Shown in pieces: positions 44,573 to 53,179 of a stretch of DNA of 56,525 nucleotides. The notes beneath the pieces were generated by a model that was not told the DNA's origin, made no database searches, and saw nothing but the letters and a program-made list of their open reading frames with translations. The position numbers were made by a program, and so were the translations under genes. Each line of letters begins with the position of its first letter. The stretch's first letter is position 1. Source of the stretch: Methylohalobius sp. (lineage in GTDB: Bacteria > Pseudomonadota > Gammaproteobacteria > Methylococcales > Methylothermaceae); contig JAOAHI010000009.1 in the NCBI GenBank assembly GCA_026415315.1, positions 1 through 56,525 of the forward strand, read 5' to 3'.

Positions 44573-45108
44573 TGAGCCGCCTCCCGCTCGGCCGCCATGG
44601 CGCCTTGAACGTCACCGCTTTGACGCCTGGCCTCAGCGATGAGCAGCCAATTGCGGCGTAGCAGCTCCCTTCCTCCGCGCGCTAGACTGATAGATTTTTT
44701 GGCCAATTCCTCGGCCAGCTTGGGTTGGCGCTGCTCCAGGCGAAGTCTGGCTAGGGCATGCCAAAGCTCAGCGTTTTGCGGCTGGATACGCAAGGCGCGC
44801 TCGAGCCGGGCAACAGCTTGATCCAGGTGGCCTTGGCGACGCTCGACCTCGGCCTGGCGCGTCAAGGCGACGATGGCTGGCGGAGTCGGTTCAGGTTCGG
44901 AAGTCGATGGCGGCGGGGGGGGAGGAGTAGGCGCATGCGCCTGCGGCGCAGGTGGCTCATGAAGCGGAAAGGATTTGGCTGCCGGTGCAGGGAGCCGTTT
45001 GACTTTAGGCGCGGGAGCTGGGCGGTGTGGCGCAGGCCCAGGTGGAACCAGCGTGCACGCGCTTTGCATCAGAGCTAACCCTGCCACCACAAGCAATTGC
45101 TGGCGCAT
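44566..45108 (-). CDS. TPR-containing lipoprotein
   Basis: A lipoprotein signal (LLVVAGLALMQSAC, Cys near residue 18) leads into a Pro-rich linker (about 60 residues) that could cross the periplasm or peptidoglycan, and then two TPR-like helices pairs (EVERRQGHLDQAVARLERAL and NAELWHALARLRLEQRQPKL). Such proteins often serve as outer-membrane scaffolds. ATG 45108 has a GAGGAA site in front; ATG 45123, overlapping the upstream stop (ATGA), is an alternative. Confidence 0.8.
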   Translation of the reverse strand: MRQQLLVVAGLALMQSACTLVPPGPAPHRPAPAPKVKRLPAPAAKSFPLHEPPAPQAHAPTPPPPPPSTSEPEPTPPAIVALTRQAEVERRQGHLDQAVARLERALRIQPQNAELWHALARLRLEQRQPKLAEELAKKSISLARGGRELLRRNWLLIAEARRQSGDVQGAMAAEREAAHY

Positions 45109-45119
45109 TGGTAGTTTCC

Positions 45120-45563
45120 TCATTGGGGTTTGGGTTGGGAGGAGGGCGTTTGCGCCTCGCTTGGCAAAGGGTGAGCCCTTTTAGCTTTGGGTCCGTAGTA
45201 CATGCCTTGCAAAGTCATAAACCCCATGAACAGCACTGCGGCAACGGCCATCACCCATAGCCGGTCAAGCCGAGAAGTGCCAAACACCCACGCCGGATTG
45301 ATCAGGCCTGTCACCAGAAACAAGATCGAGAACAAAATCAGCGGATGTAGGAGGGCGATCACCAAAGGCTGGCCGATCTTAAGGCTGTAGCCAAAATAAC
45401 TGCCGAGAAAAGCTACAGAGCCGATCATAAACATATAGAACGGCTTGGGCTTCTCCATCCAAAATAAAAACCACTTAGGCCGCCAGATGCCGACGATGAC
45501 GATAAGCAAGGATAAAACAGGCGCCGATTGCCACAGCGCGAGCACGATGTCAGTGGTTTCCAT
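45120..45563 (-). CDS. Small inner-membrane protein, unknown
   Basis: The 147-residue product has four predicted membrane segments (from about residues 10-25, 40-58, 65-90 and 100-118) with an N-terminal acidic start and a charged C-terminal tail rich in Pro and Ser. I do not recognise the family. ATG 45563 is chosen since the longer frame overlaps the divergent O-methyltransferase leader. It is co-directional with the TPR lipoprotein gene, and a 4-base overlap is possible, suggesting a shared role in the envelope. Confidence 0.7.
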   Translation of the reverse strand: METTDIVLALWQSAPVLSLLIVIVGIWRPKWFLFWMEKPKPFYMFMIGSVAFLGSYFGYSLKIGQPLVIALLHPLILFSILFLVTGLINPAWVFGTSRLDRLWVMAVAAVLFMGFMTLQGMYYGPKAKRAHPLPSEAQTPSSQPKPQ

Positions 45564-45629
45564 AAGACTCGTGTTAAAGTTAAACTCAGGCGGTATGATA
45601 AACGGACTTTTTGCCTTAGGGGAGACCTT

Positions 45630-46316
45630 ATGAGTCGACTGCAGCATCCTGACCTTTCCCCAACCGTTCTAGCTCCGGTCGCTCCCGAGATCGAGCAATA
45701 CCTTAGCACTTTGACCGAGACGGTTACTTTCGATCCGATCTTGGCCGAGATGGAAACGCGCGCTCAAGAACACCGTTTTCCCATCGTCGGCCGCCTGGTG
45801 GGGATGTTTCTCAAGCAGTTGGCAGCGATGATCAAAGCCAAGCGGGTGTTTGAGTTTGGCAGCGGCTATGGTTACTCAGCTTGGTGGTTCGCTCAAGCGG
45901 TAGGTCCTGAAGGGGAGGTGGTCTGTAGCGATGGAAACCCAGAAAACCGCGCTCTAGCTCAGGATTACCTTACCCGCGCCGGGCTGTGGGGGCGCGTTCG
46001 GTTTGAAGTGGGGCTGGCTCAGGAAGTCTTTGCGAATACATCAGGAGAGTTCGATATCTGCTACAACGACGTGGATAAAGGCGATTATCCCGAGGTTTGG
46101 CGGCTGGCGCGACCGCGCATCCGACCCGGTGGGCTATACATTGCCGACAATGCCCTATGGTATGGGCGAGTCGCGCTTAAAGAGTATACCGATTTGGTAT
46201 CTGGCTGGACTGAGGCGATTCGTGAGCACAACCGCCTGGTGTTCAGCGATCCTGAATTCGAAGCCTTCATCAATCCTATCCGCGATGGCGTATTGGTAGC
46301 CAGGAGAAAGGAATGA
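45630..46316 (+). CDS. O-methyltransferase (caffeoyl-CoA/catechol type)
   Basis: The product, about 228 residues, has the SAM-binding segment RVFEFGSGYGYSAWWFAQAV, the acidic VVCSDGNPENRALAQ, and FDICYNDVDKGDYPEVW with the metal-binding Asp typical of cation-dependent O-methyltransferases, then GGLYIADNALWYGRV. The substrate is unknown. ATG 45630 with a strong GGGGAG site is chosen over a longer frame. It overlaps the following dehydrogenase gene by 4 bp. Confidence 0.9.
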   Translation: MSRLQHPDLSPTVLAPVAPEIEQYLSTLTETVTFDPILAEMETRAQEHRFPIVGRLVGMFLKQLAAMIKAKRVFEFGSGYGYSAWWFAQAVGPEGEVVCSDGNPENRALAQDYLTRAGLWGRVRFEVGLAQEVFANTSGEFDICYNDVDKGDYPEVWRLARPRIRPGGLYIADNALWYGRVALKEYTDLVSGWTEAIREHNRLVFSDPEFEAFINPIRDGVLVARRKE

Positions 46317-47761
46317 ACCTTACCGATCCTTCCTTATTGCGCAGTCGCTGCTACGTTCACGGCCATTGGATAAGCGCCGACAGCGGTGCGTTTGTACCGG
46401 TGATCAACCCGGCTACCGGCGAGGAAATCGCCCGCGTGCCTGCCCTCGGAGCGATTGAGACTCGCCGGGCCATTGACGCGGCAGCAGGCGCTTTTGCCGC
46501 TTGGCGCCAGCGGACTGCCAGAGAGCGCGCTGGGTTTCTTAAACGCTGGCATCGTTTGATCCTGGACAATCAGGAGGATTTAGCGCGCGTTTTGACCTTG
46601 GAAAACGGCAAACCGTTGACTGAGGCCCGGGGAGAGGTGGAATATGGGGCGGAGTTTATAGAGTGGTTTGCAGAAGAAGCCGTGCGCGCTTACGGCGAGA
46701 CCATTCCCTCGCCTTGGTCCGATCGGCGGATCGTAACGATCAAACAGCCGGTTGGGGTATGCGCGGCGATTACTCCCTGGAACTTCCCTTTGGCGATGGT
46801 GACCAGGAAATGCGCCGCTGCCTTGGCCGCCGGCTGTACAGTGATCGTCAAACCGGCTTTGGAGACCCCGCTTACTGCGCTGGCCTTGGCAGAATTGGCT
46901 GACCGGGCGGGTATACCTCCTGGGGTGCTCAACATAGTCACTGGCCCGGCGGAGGATATAGGCCGGGAGTTTACCGCCCATCCTAAGATCGGCAAGCTCA
47001 GTTTCACTGGATCGACCGAGGTAGGCAGACAGCTCATGGCGCATGCGGCTTCTACCTTGAAGCGCGTGGCTTTGGAACTTGGCGGCAACGCTCCTTTTAT
47101 CGTTTTTGCTGACGCAGACCCCGAGGAAGCTGTCTCGGGGGCAATTTCGGCCAAATTTCGCAACGGCGGCCAAAGCTGCGTAGCGGCCAACCGCTTTTTG
47201 GTTGAGGAAGGGATCCATTTGACGTTTATGCAAAGGCTTGCCGAGCGTATTGCAGCTTTGCACGTTGGTCCAGGGTGGGAGGAAGGTGTGAGTGTGGGTC
47301 CTTTGATCCACAGTCGGGCAGTGGAGAAAATCGAAGTTTTAATTGCTGAGGCGGTGGCTAAAGGGGCAGAAATCATCATCGGCGGCAAGCGCCACGTTCT
47401 GGGGGGGAATTTTTTTGAGCCGACCTTGATTACAGGCGTGCGGCCCACGATGCGGCTGTTCAACGAGGAGATATTCGGTCCAGTGGCGGCAGTGACGATG
47501 TTTCGCGACGAGGCCGAGGCGATTGCGTTAGCCAACGCCACCGACTACGGTTTGGCCGCTTACTTTTATACCCAGGATTTAAAGCGTGCATGGCGCATGG
47601 CTGAAGCCCTAGAATGCGGGATGGTTGGAATCAACGTCGGTCGGGTCTCTACGACCGTGGCGCCCTTTGGCGGACTCAAGCACTCTGGTTTTGGCCGCGA
47701 AGGCTCCCACTATGGCTTGGAGGAGTATCTAGAGGTCAAATACCTATGCTTTGGGGTGTAA
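46313..47761 (+). CDS. gabD: Succinate-semialdehyde dehydrogenase-type aldehyde dehydrogenase
   Basis: The 482-residue enzyme shows ITPWNFPLAMVTRKCAAALA (substrate/cofactor entry), FTGSTEVGRQLM, the catalytic Glu in LELGGNAPFIVF and Cys in FRNGGQSCVAANRFLV, as well as EEIFGPVAAV near the end. The overall layout matches GabD, which oxidises succinate semialdehyde to succinate. Related aldehydes are possible substrates. It overlaps the O-methyltransferase gene, an unusual partner. Confidence 0.9.
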   Translation: MNLTDPSLLRSRCYVHGHWISADSGAFVPVINPATGEEIARVPALGAIETRRAIDAAAGAFAAWRQRTARERAGFLKRWHRLILDNQEDLARVLTLENGKPLTEARGEVEYGAEFIEWFAEEAVRAYGETIPSPWSDRRIVTIKQPVGVCAAITPWNFPLAMVTRKCAAALAAGCTVIVKPALETPLTALALAELADRAGIPPGVLNIVTGPAEDIGREFTAHPKIGKLSFTGSTEVGRQLMAHAASTLKRVALELGGNAPFIVFADADPEEAVSGAISAKFRNGGQSCVAANRFLVEEGIHLTFMQRLAERIAALHVGPGWEEGVSVGPLIHSRAVEKIEVLIAEAVAKGAEIIIGGKRHVLGGNFFEPTLITGVRPTMRLFNEEIFGPVAAVTMFRDEAEAIALANATDYGLAAYFYTQDLKRAWRMAEALECGMVGINVGRVSTTVAPFGGLKHSGFGREGSHYGLEEYLEVKYLCFGV

Positions 47762-48202
47762 ACCGCAGCCAGATTGTCGGAGGTAATCTAGCCGTTCTTG
47801 AAGGGATCGGGTCAGCTTAGCCCAGAGGTCGGCTATCTGGGGTACGGCTGGTAAACGCCTAGACGAGGCCCAAATCGCATCGGGAAAAGTGGGATCCTGT
47901 GGCCAGCGCGGGATAACATGCCAGTGGAGATGAGGAACTTGGTTGCCGAGGCTGGCGAGGTTAATCTTAGTCGGTTTGAGCACAGCGCGCACAGCCTCTT
48001 CCGTTGCCAGCACCACCTGCATGAGGCGATACCTATCGTTCTCCGGCAGGTCGCTCATCTCCGCCACGTGGGCGTTGAGAATCACCCGGCAGTAACCGGG
48101 ATAGTCCAGCGTTTCCACGCCGACAACGCGACAAAATTCATCCTGCCACAGAACCGGCCTAGTATCCAGGTGGCATAAAGGACAGGAGTTCACTGTGGCC
48201 AT
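47744..48202 (-). CDS. HIT family hydrolase
   Basis: The HIT motif is HLHWHVIPR (His-x-His-x-His) near residue 95, with CPLC at the N-terminus and [13 protein letters not shown] in the middle. The family hydrolyses nucleotide-type phosphoramidates or dinucleoside polyphosphates. Length 152 residues. It overlaps rdgB by 13 bp and gabD (convergent) by 18 bp, so it likely belongs to the rph-rdgB operon. Confidence 0.9.
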   Translation of the reverse strand: MATVNSCPLCHLDTRPVLWQDEFCRVVGVETLDYPGYCRVILNAHVAEMSDLPENDRYRLMQVVLATEEAVRAVLKPTKINLASLGNQVPHLHWHVIPRWPQDPTFPDAIWASSRRLPAVPQIADLWAKLTRSLQERLDYLRQSGCGLHPKA

Positions 48203-48777
48203 TGTGCGAGCAATTGGCGTAAGGCCTGGCCACGGTGGCTTAAGGCGTTTTTTTCGTGCGGGGTAAGTTCGGCGGCAGTACGACCTAGGTGCGGCAGATA
48301 AAATACGGGGTCGTAACCGAATCCGCCTGTGCCGCGTGGTTCCTGAGCGATGACTCCCTCCCAGGTACCCTCAGCGAGGATGGGGCTGGGGTCGAAGGCG
48401 TGACGTAGCAATACCAGCACGCAGCGAAAGCGGGCACGCCTCTCTTCTCCCTCGAGATCGGCCATAGCTTCAAGCAGTTTAGCGATGTTTTCGGCGTCTG
48501 TGCTCTCCGGGCCGGCATAGCGTGCCGAATAAACACCAGGCGCTCCGCCTAAAGCTTCCACTTCTAGCCCAGAGTCGTCGGCCAGTGCCGGAAGACCGGT
48601 ATGGCGGGCCGCGTTGCGTGCTTTAAGCAAGGCGTTTTCCACAAAGGTGGGACAGGTTTCCTCCACCGCCGGCACGGCCAGGGCGGTTTGCGGCACGACG
48701 CGCACCCGCTGCGGGGCCAAGAGCGCTTGCAGTTCGCGCAATTTCGCGCGGTTACCGCTGGCCAGAACCACCAACAT
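48190..48777 (-). CDS. rdgB: XTP/dITP diphosphatase (RdgB/HAM1)
   Basis: RdgB hydrolyses XTP and dITP to keep deaminated purines out of nucleic acids. The 195-residue protein shows [58 protein letters not shown] and [12 protein letters not shown]. It directly follows rph, the usual order in Gammaproteobacteria. Confidence 0.96.
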   Translation of the reverse strand: MLVVLASGNRAKLRELQALLAPQRVRVVPQTALAVPAVEETCPTFVENALLKARNAARHTGLPALADDSGLEVEALGGAPGVYSARYAGPESTDAENIAKLLEAMADLEGEERRARFRCVLVLLRHAFDPSPILAEGTWEGVIAQEPRGTGGFGYDPVFYLPHLGRTAAELTPHEKNALSHRGQALRQLLAQWPQ

Positions 48778-48778
48778 G

Positions 48779-49504
48779 TCAGACGCCGGCCAGCACTAAG
48801 GCTTGGCGTTGATGCTCTAGGAGCTCGGCGATTCCTTTGTCGGCCAGGTCAAGCATGGCCTCAAGCTCGGCCCGACGGAAGGGATGACCTTCGGCGGTTC
48901 CTTGGATTTCGACGTAAGCGCTCCGCTCATTCATGACCACATTCATATCGGTTTCGGCCTCGCAGTCCTCTTGGTAGTCCAGATCCAAAACCGGCACGCC
49001 GCGATAGATGCCGACCGACACCGAGGCGATTTGACCGTGCAGGGGATTCTTGTTCAGCTTGCGTTCGTCGAGCAATTTCTCTATCGCCAGCGCTAAGGCG
49101 ACGAATCCTCCTGTGATCGAAGCCGTGCGGGTGCCGCCATCGGCCTGAAGAACGTCGCAGTCGATCACGATCGAGCGCTCACCTAAAGCTTTTAGGTCTA
49201 CTGCCGCGCGCAAAGAGCGCCCGATCAGACGCTGGATTTCCATAGTTCGGCCACCTTGGCGGCCGGAGGCGGCCTCGCGACTGGTGCGCTCGTGCGTGGC
49301 GCGCGGCAGCATCCCGTATTCGGCTGTGACCCAGCCCTGGCCTTGGCCGCGCAGAAAGTTAGGTACCCGCTCGTCCACACTGGCGGTGCATAAGACGCGC
49401 GTGTCGCCAAATTCCACGAGCACTGAGCCTTCGGCATGTTTGGTATAGTGGCAGGTAAAGCGGATGGGTCGCAGTTCGTTTGGGCGTCGGCCGCTGGGTC
49501 GCAT
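48779..49504 (-). CDS. rph: Ribonuclease PH
   Basis: RNase PH trims the 3' ends of tRNA by phosphorolysis. The 241-residue protein shows [59 protein letters not shown], and [18 protein letters not shown]. It is the first gene of rph-rdgB-HIT; TATACT at 49544-49549 (minus strand) may be its -10, and AGGAA precedes the ATG. Confidence 0.97.
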   Translation of the reverse strand: MRPSGRRPNELRPIRFTCHYTKHAEGSVLVEFGDTRVLCTASVDERVPNFLRGQGQGWVTAEYGMLPRATHERTSREAASGRQGGRTMEIQRLIGRSLRAAVDLKALGERSIVIDCDVLQADGGTRTASITGGFVALALAIEKLLDERKLNKNPLHGQIASVSVGIYRGVPVLDLDYQEDCEAETDMNVVMNERSAYVEIQGTAEGHPFRRAELEAMLDLADKGIAELLEHQRQALVLAGV

Positions 49505-49558
49505 GGATAAGATTCCTATCGAAGTTAAAAAATTTTAGAACTTAGTATACCGCGAAAG

Positions 49559-50293
49559 TCAGGCGACAAGCTCAGCCAACAAAGGCAAATGATCAGAGGC
49601 GGTGCGACAGATCGCCGCTGTGGGGACCTCCGCACGGATCACTGCAAATTCGGGGCTGACGAAGATGTGGTCCAAGCGCATCAAAGGGAAGCGGCTGGGA
49701 AAGGTACCGCGCAGCTTGCGCTGAAAAGCTACAGCAGCGGCATCGACAAGGTGGACGCGCAGGTACCGGCACAGGCCAGAGGAGGCATGAGCGTTCAAAT
49801 CCCCGCACAGAATCACCGGCCCTAAGCAAGCAGGGTGAGCCAGCCAATCTCGGCTCAAAAGCGCCTTAAGTTGCAATTGCCGCTCGGCGGGGGAGAGACC
49901 GAAGTGGGTATTGAACACTTGGATCGTCATCTCCTGCCATTTTACCGCCACCCATAACGCTCCGCGCGGTTCCAAACGCCCGCGCCTGGGCAAAGGGCCG
50001 GCTTTGACCAGGTTCATGGGCAAGCGGCTCAAGATGGCGTTGCCGTATCGCTCTTCGGCGACTTGGAAAGAAGGATGAAAAAAACAAGCCATGCCCAGAC
50101 TGTGCGCGATGCGGTGGGCCTGGTCGAGATGACCGCTGCGTGCCCGATTGACATCAACTTCCTGCAAAGCGACAAGGTCTGGCCTAAGCGGAGCCAGGAC
50201 TTGAACGATGCGCTCGGGCAAGCGTTTGCCGTCAGTTCCTAAGCAGCTGCGAATGTTGTACGTGACGACTCTAAGGGTGGTCAGATCAGACAT
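49559..50293 (-). CDS. Endonuclease/exonuclease/phosphatase (EEP) family protein
   Basis: The 244-residue product has the EEP fold motifs in order: VVTYNIRSC (Asn), VALQEVDVNRA (Glu), FNTHFGL, VILCGDLNAHA, RLDHIFVS and TASDHLPL. Members cut DNA, inositol phosphates or sphingomyelin; no signal peptide is present, so a cytoplasmic phosphodiesterase is likely. ATG 50293 is chosen; the frame upstream lies in the preceding gene, which it overlaps by 8 bp. It ends the four-gene cassette. Confidence 0.88.
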   Translation of the reverse strand: MSDLTTLRVVTYNIRSCLGTDGKRLPERIVQVLAPLRPDLVALQEVDVNRARSGHLDQAHRIAHSLGMACFFHPSFQVAEERYGNAILSRLPMNLVKAGPLPRRGRLEPRGALWVAVKWQEMTIQVFNTHFGLSPAERQLQLKALLSRDWLAHPACLGPVILCGDLNAHASSGLCRYLRVHLVDAAAVAFQRKLRGTFPSRFPLMRLDHIFVSPEFAVIRAEVPTAAICRTASDHLPLLAELVA

Positions 50294-51887
50294 ACCCAAG
50301 GAAACGCAAGGCCAATGCACGCAGCTCCAACGTAGTCAAATACTGACTGTTGGCTATGGGCCGAGACAGCTCGCTGGGCAATAGGGCAAACGCGGAAGTC
50401 TCATTGGGTCCAGCGCCGGCATGAGCACCGTTCTCGATAGCAAAGCTCAAAGGGGAAACCCCTCGCCGCCAACCAACTAGCACGAAATCGCCGGCATTGG
50501 GGTGGTGACACAGTTTTACCCAGTCCTCTCCCAAATGCGCCAGGAACGGATGGTCAGCGCCGAACAATTCGGCCGCTTGGTCAGGGAGCAAAAACACGCC
50601 AGCTGTCGTCCAGGCGTGTACGTTCTCGCCTGTGCGCGTCAGCACTAAAGGGACCTGAACCCTGTTTACTAGCTCTTGTGCGATGCGCGCTCGCAGGCGG
50701 GGATCTAGGGGGTGACCCAGATACAGATGACCGACCGGCCCTAAGGCAGCGAGCATAGGTTGGCGATCGTCTTCTGTCTCGTTCTCGTTCCAGACTGGGA
50801 ACAGGCGCTGGATGAAGCGGCCGCCAAACCAGCGGATGCGCCAAGTTTGAACGCCGCGGCCCGTGTCCGCCTGGAGTTGGTTAGGCAAACCCAATTCGGC
50901 CAAAAGCTCGGCGATTGCTTGGTCCAGATGGCAGCCGTAGCGTTTAAAGTAAGGAGTCACCTGCTCTTGGCCGTGATCGGAGTAGATTATTACCTGGTAG
51001 CGCCGCCTGCGACAGCGGCTGGCAGTGCGCCAGATTCGGGCGATAGCGGCGTCTATTCCTTTGAGGGCCCAGTGGGCGAACAGGGACTCAGGTCCACGGC
51101 GATGGGCTTGTTCGTCGTAACCTAAGAAATTCAAGTGGACGGCTGGAAGTCCTCTGGCTATGTCCAGGCTGGCGCCGATGACCGAGAGCTCGCGCAACAA
51201 AATGGAAATTCCGACTCGACTGGGAATGAACTTTAGTTCTTTGAAAAAATCCTGGCCTTGGATGACGCCGCACAGAAAATCCGCTACCGCCAATCCCAAT
51301 TCGACCACCAGGAGCACCGCCAGGCGCGCGAAGCTCGGCAGATGAAGCAGCACAAACAGCGCCAACACCCAAGAAGGTGCCCCACGCAGCGGTTTCCCCC
51401 AGCCCAAAGCCGCAGGGCAAAAGTGAGGTTCCGCAGCGCCGCCGGTGAAGTTGCTCGTATACGCGCTGCCACCTGCAAGCAAGGGAGTGTGACCGTGGCT
51501 AGCCAAGAGCGCCTCTACCGCCCCTGCTGCCTCGGGTTGGTACATGCGCACTAACTCCCCGTGAGCGCGGAAGCTGAAAGCCGGAACTGCCGTGGTCACG
51601 CCGTAAAACAACGCTCCTTGACACGCCGGAGTAGTGGCTGGCAGGCCCGAATAATGAGGATAAAGGTGCAAGCGGCCGCGGCGGAGGAGGCGCCTTAAGA
51701 AAGGCATGCGTTTTTGCTCTAGAGCGCGCTGCAATTGGATCAAAGAGAGCCCGTCGATCTGAAGCAAAATCAACCCCGAAGCAGTTGGGGAACCTTCAAA
51801 ACGGGGCAAATTAAGCCAGCGGATGAGCCACTCGCTGGGGCTTGTGGCCTTGCGCACCCGGTGCAGGAAGGTCGGGCTCTTGGGCAT
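50286..51887 (-). CDS. Alkaline phosphatase-superfamily phosphodiesterase with membrane segments
   Basis: This 533-residue protein carries the metal site of the alkaline phosphatase/nucleotide pyrophosphatase superfamily: LQIDGLS (Asp), LPATTPACQGALFYG (nucleophile Thr), LGYDEQAHRRGP (Asp/His), YSDHGQEQ (Asp-His) and ENGAHAGAGPNE (His). Two hydrophobic segments lie around residues 184-215. Substrates could be phosphodiesters of lipids or glycolipids; the exact one is unknown. ATG 51887 overlaps the GT4 stop by one base (TAATG). Confidence 0.87.
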   Translation of the reverse strand: MPKSPTFLHRVRKATSPSEWLIRWLNLPRFEGSPTASGLILLQIDGLSLIQLQRALEQKRMPFLRRLLRRGRLHLYPHYSGLPATTPACQGALFYGVTTAVPAFSFRAHGELVRMYQPEAAGAVEALLASHGHTPLLAGGSAYTSNFTGGAAEPHFCPAALGWGKPLRGAPSWVLALFVLLHLPSFARLAVLLVVELGLAVADFLCGVIQGQDFFKELKFIPSRVGISILLRELSVIGASLDIARGLPAVHLNFLGYDEQAHRRGPESLFAHWALKGIDAAIARIWRTASRCRRRRYQVIIYSDHGQEQVTPYFKRYGCHLDQAIAELLAELGLPNQLQADTGRGVQTWRIRWFGGRFIQRLFPVWNENETEDDRQPMLAALGPVGHLYLGHPLDPRLRARIAQELVNRVQVPLVLTRTGENVHAWTTAGVFLLPDQAAELFGADHPFLAHLGEDWVKLCHHPNAGDFVLVGWRRGVSPLSFAIENGAHAGAGPNETSAFALLPSELSRPIANSQYLTTLELRALALRFLGYV

Positions 51888-53179
51888 TAAACTTTGTCTT
51901 TTACCAAAGGTTCCCCGCTGGCTAAGGCCATTCCGGCCGCTTCGGCCATTTGACGTACAATTTCCCATTCGGTTTTGATTCGACGCAATATCTGCTCCCA
52001 AGCTTCGTCTTCCTCTTGGGTATGGGGGAGAGGCCGGCCAGCGAGCAGTTTTTCATAGCAACTCAAGGCCTTGGCGGCAGTGCAGGGAAGGGAGAAGCGG
52101 GCGGCAGTTTGGCGAGCTGCCTCCTCAAGCGCTTGGCGCTGCATAGGAGCAAGCACGTAGACCCAGTCCAAAGCAGCGATGAATTCGGCCTCGTCTTCAG
52201 TGGCTACCAGCCGGCCGTTGTCTTGGTCTTTGACTACCTCGCGCACCCCAGGGGCGTCTAGGGCCACTACCGGCGTGCCGGCCGCCATCGCTTCGACCAA
52301 CACCAACCCTTGGGTTTCGCTATGCGAGGTGAAGGCAAACACGTCCATGGCGTGGTACGCGTCAGCGAGCGCCTGATCTACCAGGACGCCGACCTGATGC
52401 AAGCGGTCAGCGACCTGCTTGCCCGCGCAGATAGAGCGAATTTCCGCCTCACACGGCCCGCGCCCGGCGACCAGAAAATGGGCGTTTGGATGAAGAGCAA
52501 GAAAAACCGAGACGGCTTCGGCGAGGAACTTGAGATTTTTTTCCGGCGCTAATCTCCCTACATGGCCGACGACAAAAGCATTTTCTGGTATTTTTAAGGC
52601 CTGGCGTAGACGCTTGCCGTTGCCAGAACGGAAGCGTTCCAGCCGTATGCCGGTGGGTACCACCTCGATTGGGGTTTTGACCCCGCGCTGGGCAAGCAGC
52701 GTAGCGATGCTCTCGCTGGGGGCAAATACCAGGTCACACAGATTCGCATAGCGGGTCGCCAACTCCACGACAAAGCGTTTGAGGGCAGGCGAATTCATAG
52801 GCACATAGTGGGTATAGTATTCATACCGGGTGTGGTGCGTGAACACCAGAGGGAGATTCCGCGTGCGTGCTTCTCTAAGCGCCGTCATACCTAGGAGATA
52901 GGGATGGTGGGCGTGGATCAGATCTGGCTGGAACTGGTCCAGAGCCGAGGTCAAATCGCTAAACAGCGGCAAGACCACGGCGAAATCGCTGCCGTTAAAG
53001 TTTTGGATTGCTGGAATCCTCACCACGTCCTCTTCGCGCTCAGATGCACCCGCCAACTCTGGTGCCACGACCAAGACGCGATGGCCTAAAGCGCGGTATT
53101 CCTCAGTAAAGGAAGAGACTGAACGTGCTACCCCACCCACGTGAGGTAAATAGGTGTTGGTCATCATCACGATGTGCAT
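51887..53179 (-). CDS. GT4 glycosyltransferase
   Basis: The 430-residue GT-B enzyme begins HIVMMTNTYLPHVGGVARSV and shows FTHHTRYEYYTHYVP, VGHVGRLAPEKNLKFLAEAV, HFLVAGRGPCEAE and TSHSETQGLVLVEAMAAGTP with the EX7E motif. It resembles diacylglycerol glucosyltransferases, which make glycolipids, but donor and acceptor are unknown. It overlaps the glycosidase-like gene by 13 bp and the phosphodiesterase gene by one base. Confidence 0.9.
   Translation of the reverse strand: MHIVMMTNTYLPHVGGVARSVSSFTEEYRALGHRVLVVAPELAGASEREEDVVRIPAIQNFNGSDFAVVLPLFSDLTSALDQFQPDLIHAHHPYLLGMTALREARTRNLPLVFTHHTRYEYYTHYVPMNSPALKRFVVELATRYANLCDLVFAPSESIATLLAQRGVKTPIEVVPTGIRLERFRSGNGKRLRQALKIPENAFVVGHVGRLAPEKNLKFLAEAVSVFLALHPNAHFLVAGRGPCEAEIRSICAGKQVADRLHQVGVLVDQALADAYHAMDVFAFTSHSETQGLVLVEAMAAGTPVVALDAPGVREVVKDQDNGRLVATEDEAEFIAALDWVYVLAPMQRQALEEAARQTAARFSLPCTAAKALSCYEKLLAGRPLPHTQEEDEAWEQILRRIKTEWEIVRQMAEAAGMALASGEPLVKDKV

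Noticed and set aside
44880-45060. Pro-rich repeat region considered as a DNA repeat array
   Set aside because: It is a coding low-complexity linker in the TPR lipoprotein, without regular DNA period.
46580-47541. Two long minus-strand frames (243 and 283 codons) opposite the gabD-like gene
   Set aside because: They mirror a highly conserved plus-strand dehydrogenase, have no ribosome binding site and low-complexity, non-protein-like composition; they are shadows of codon bias.
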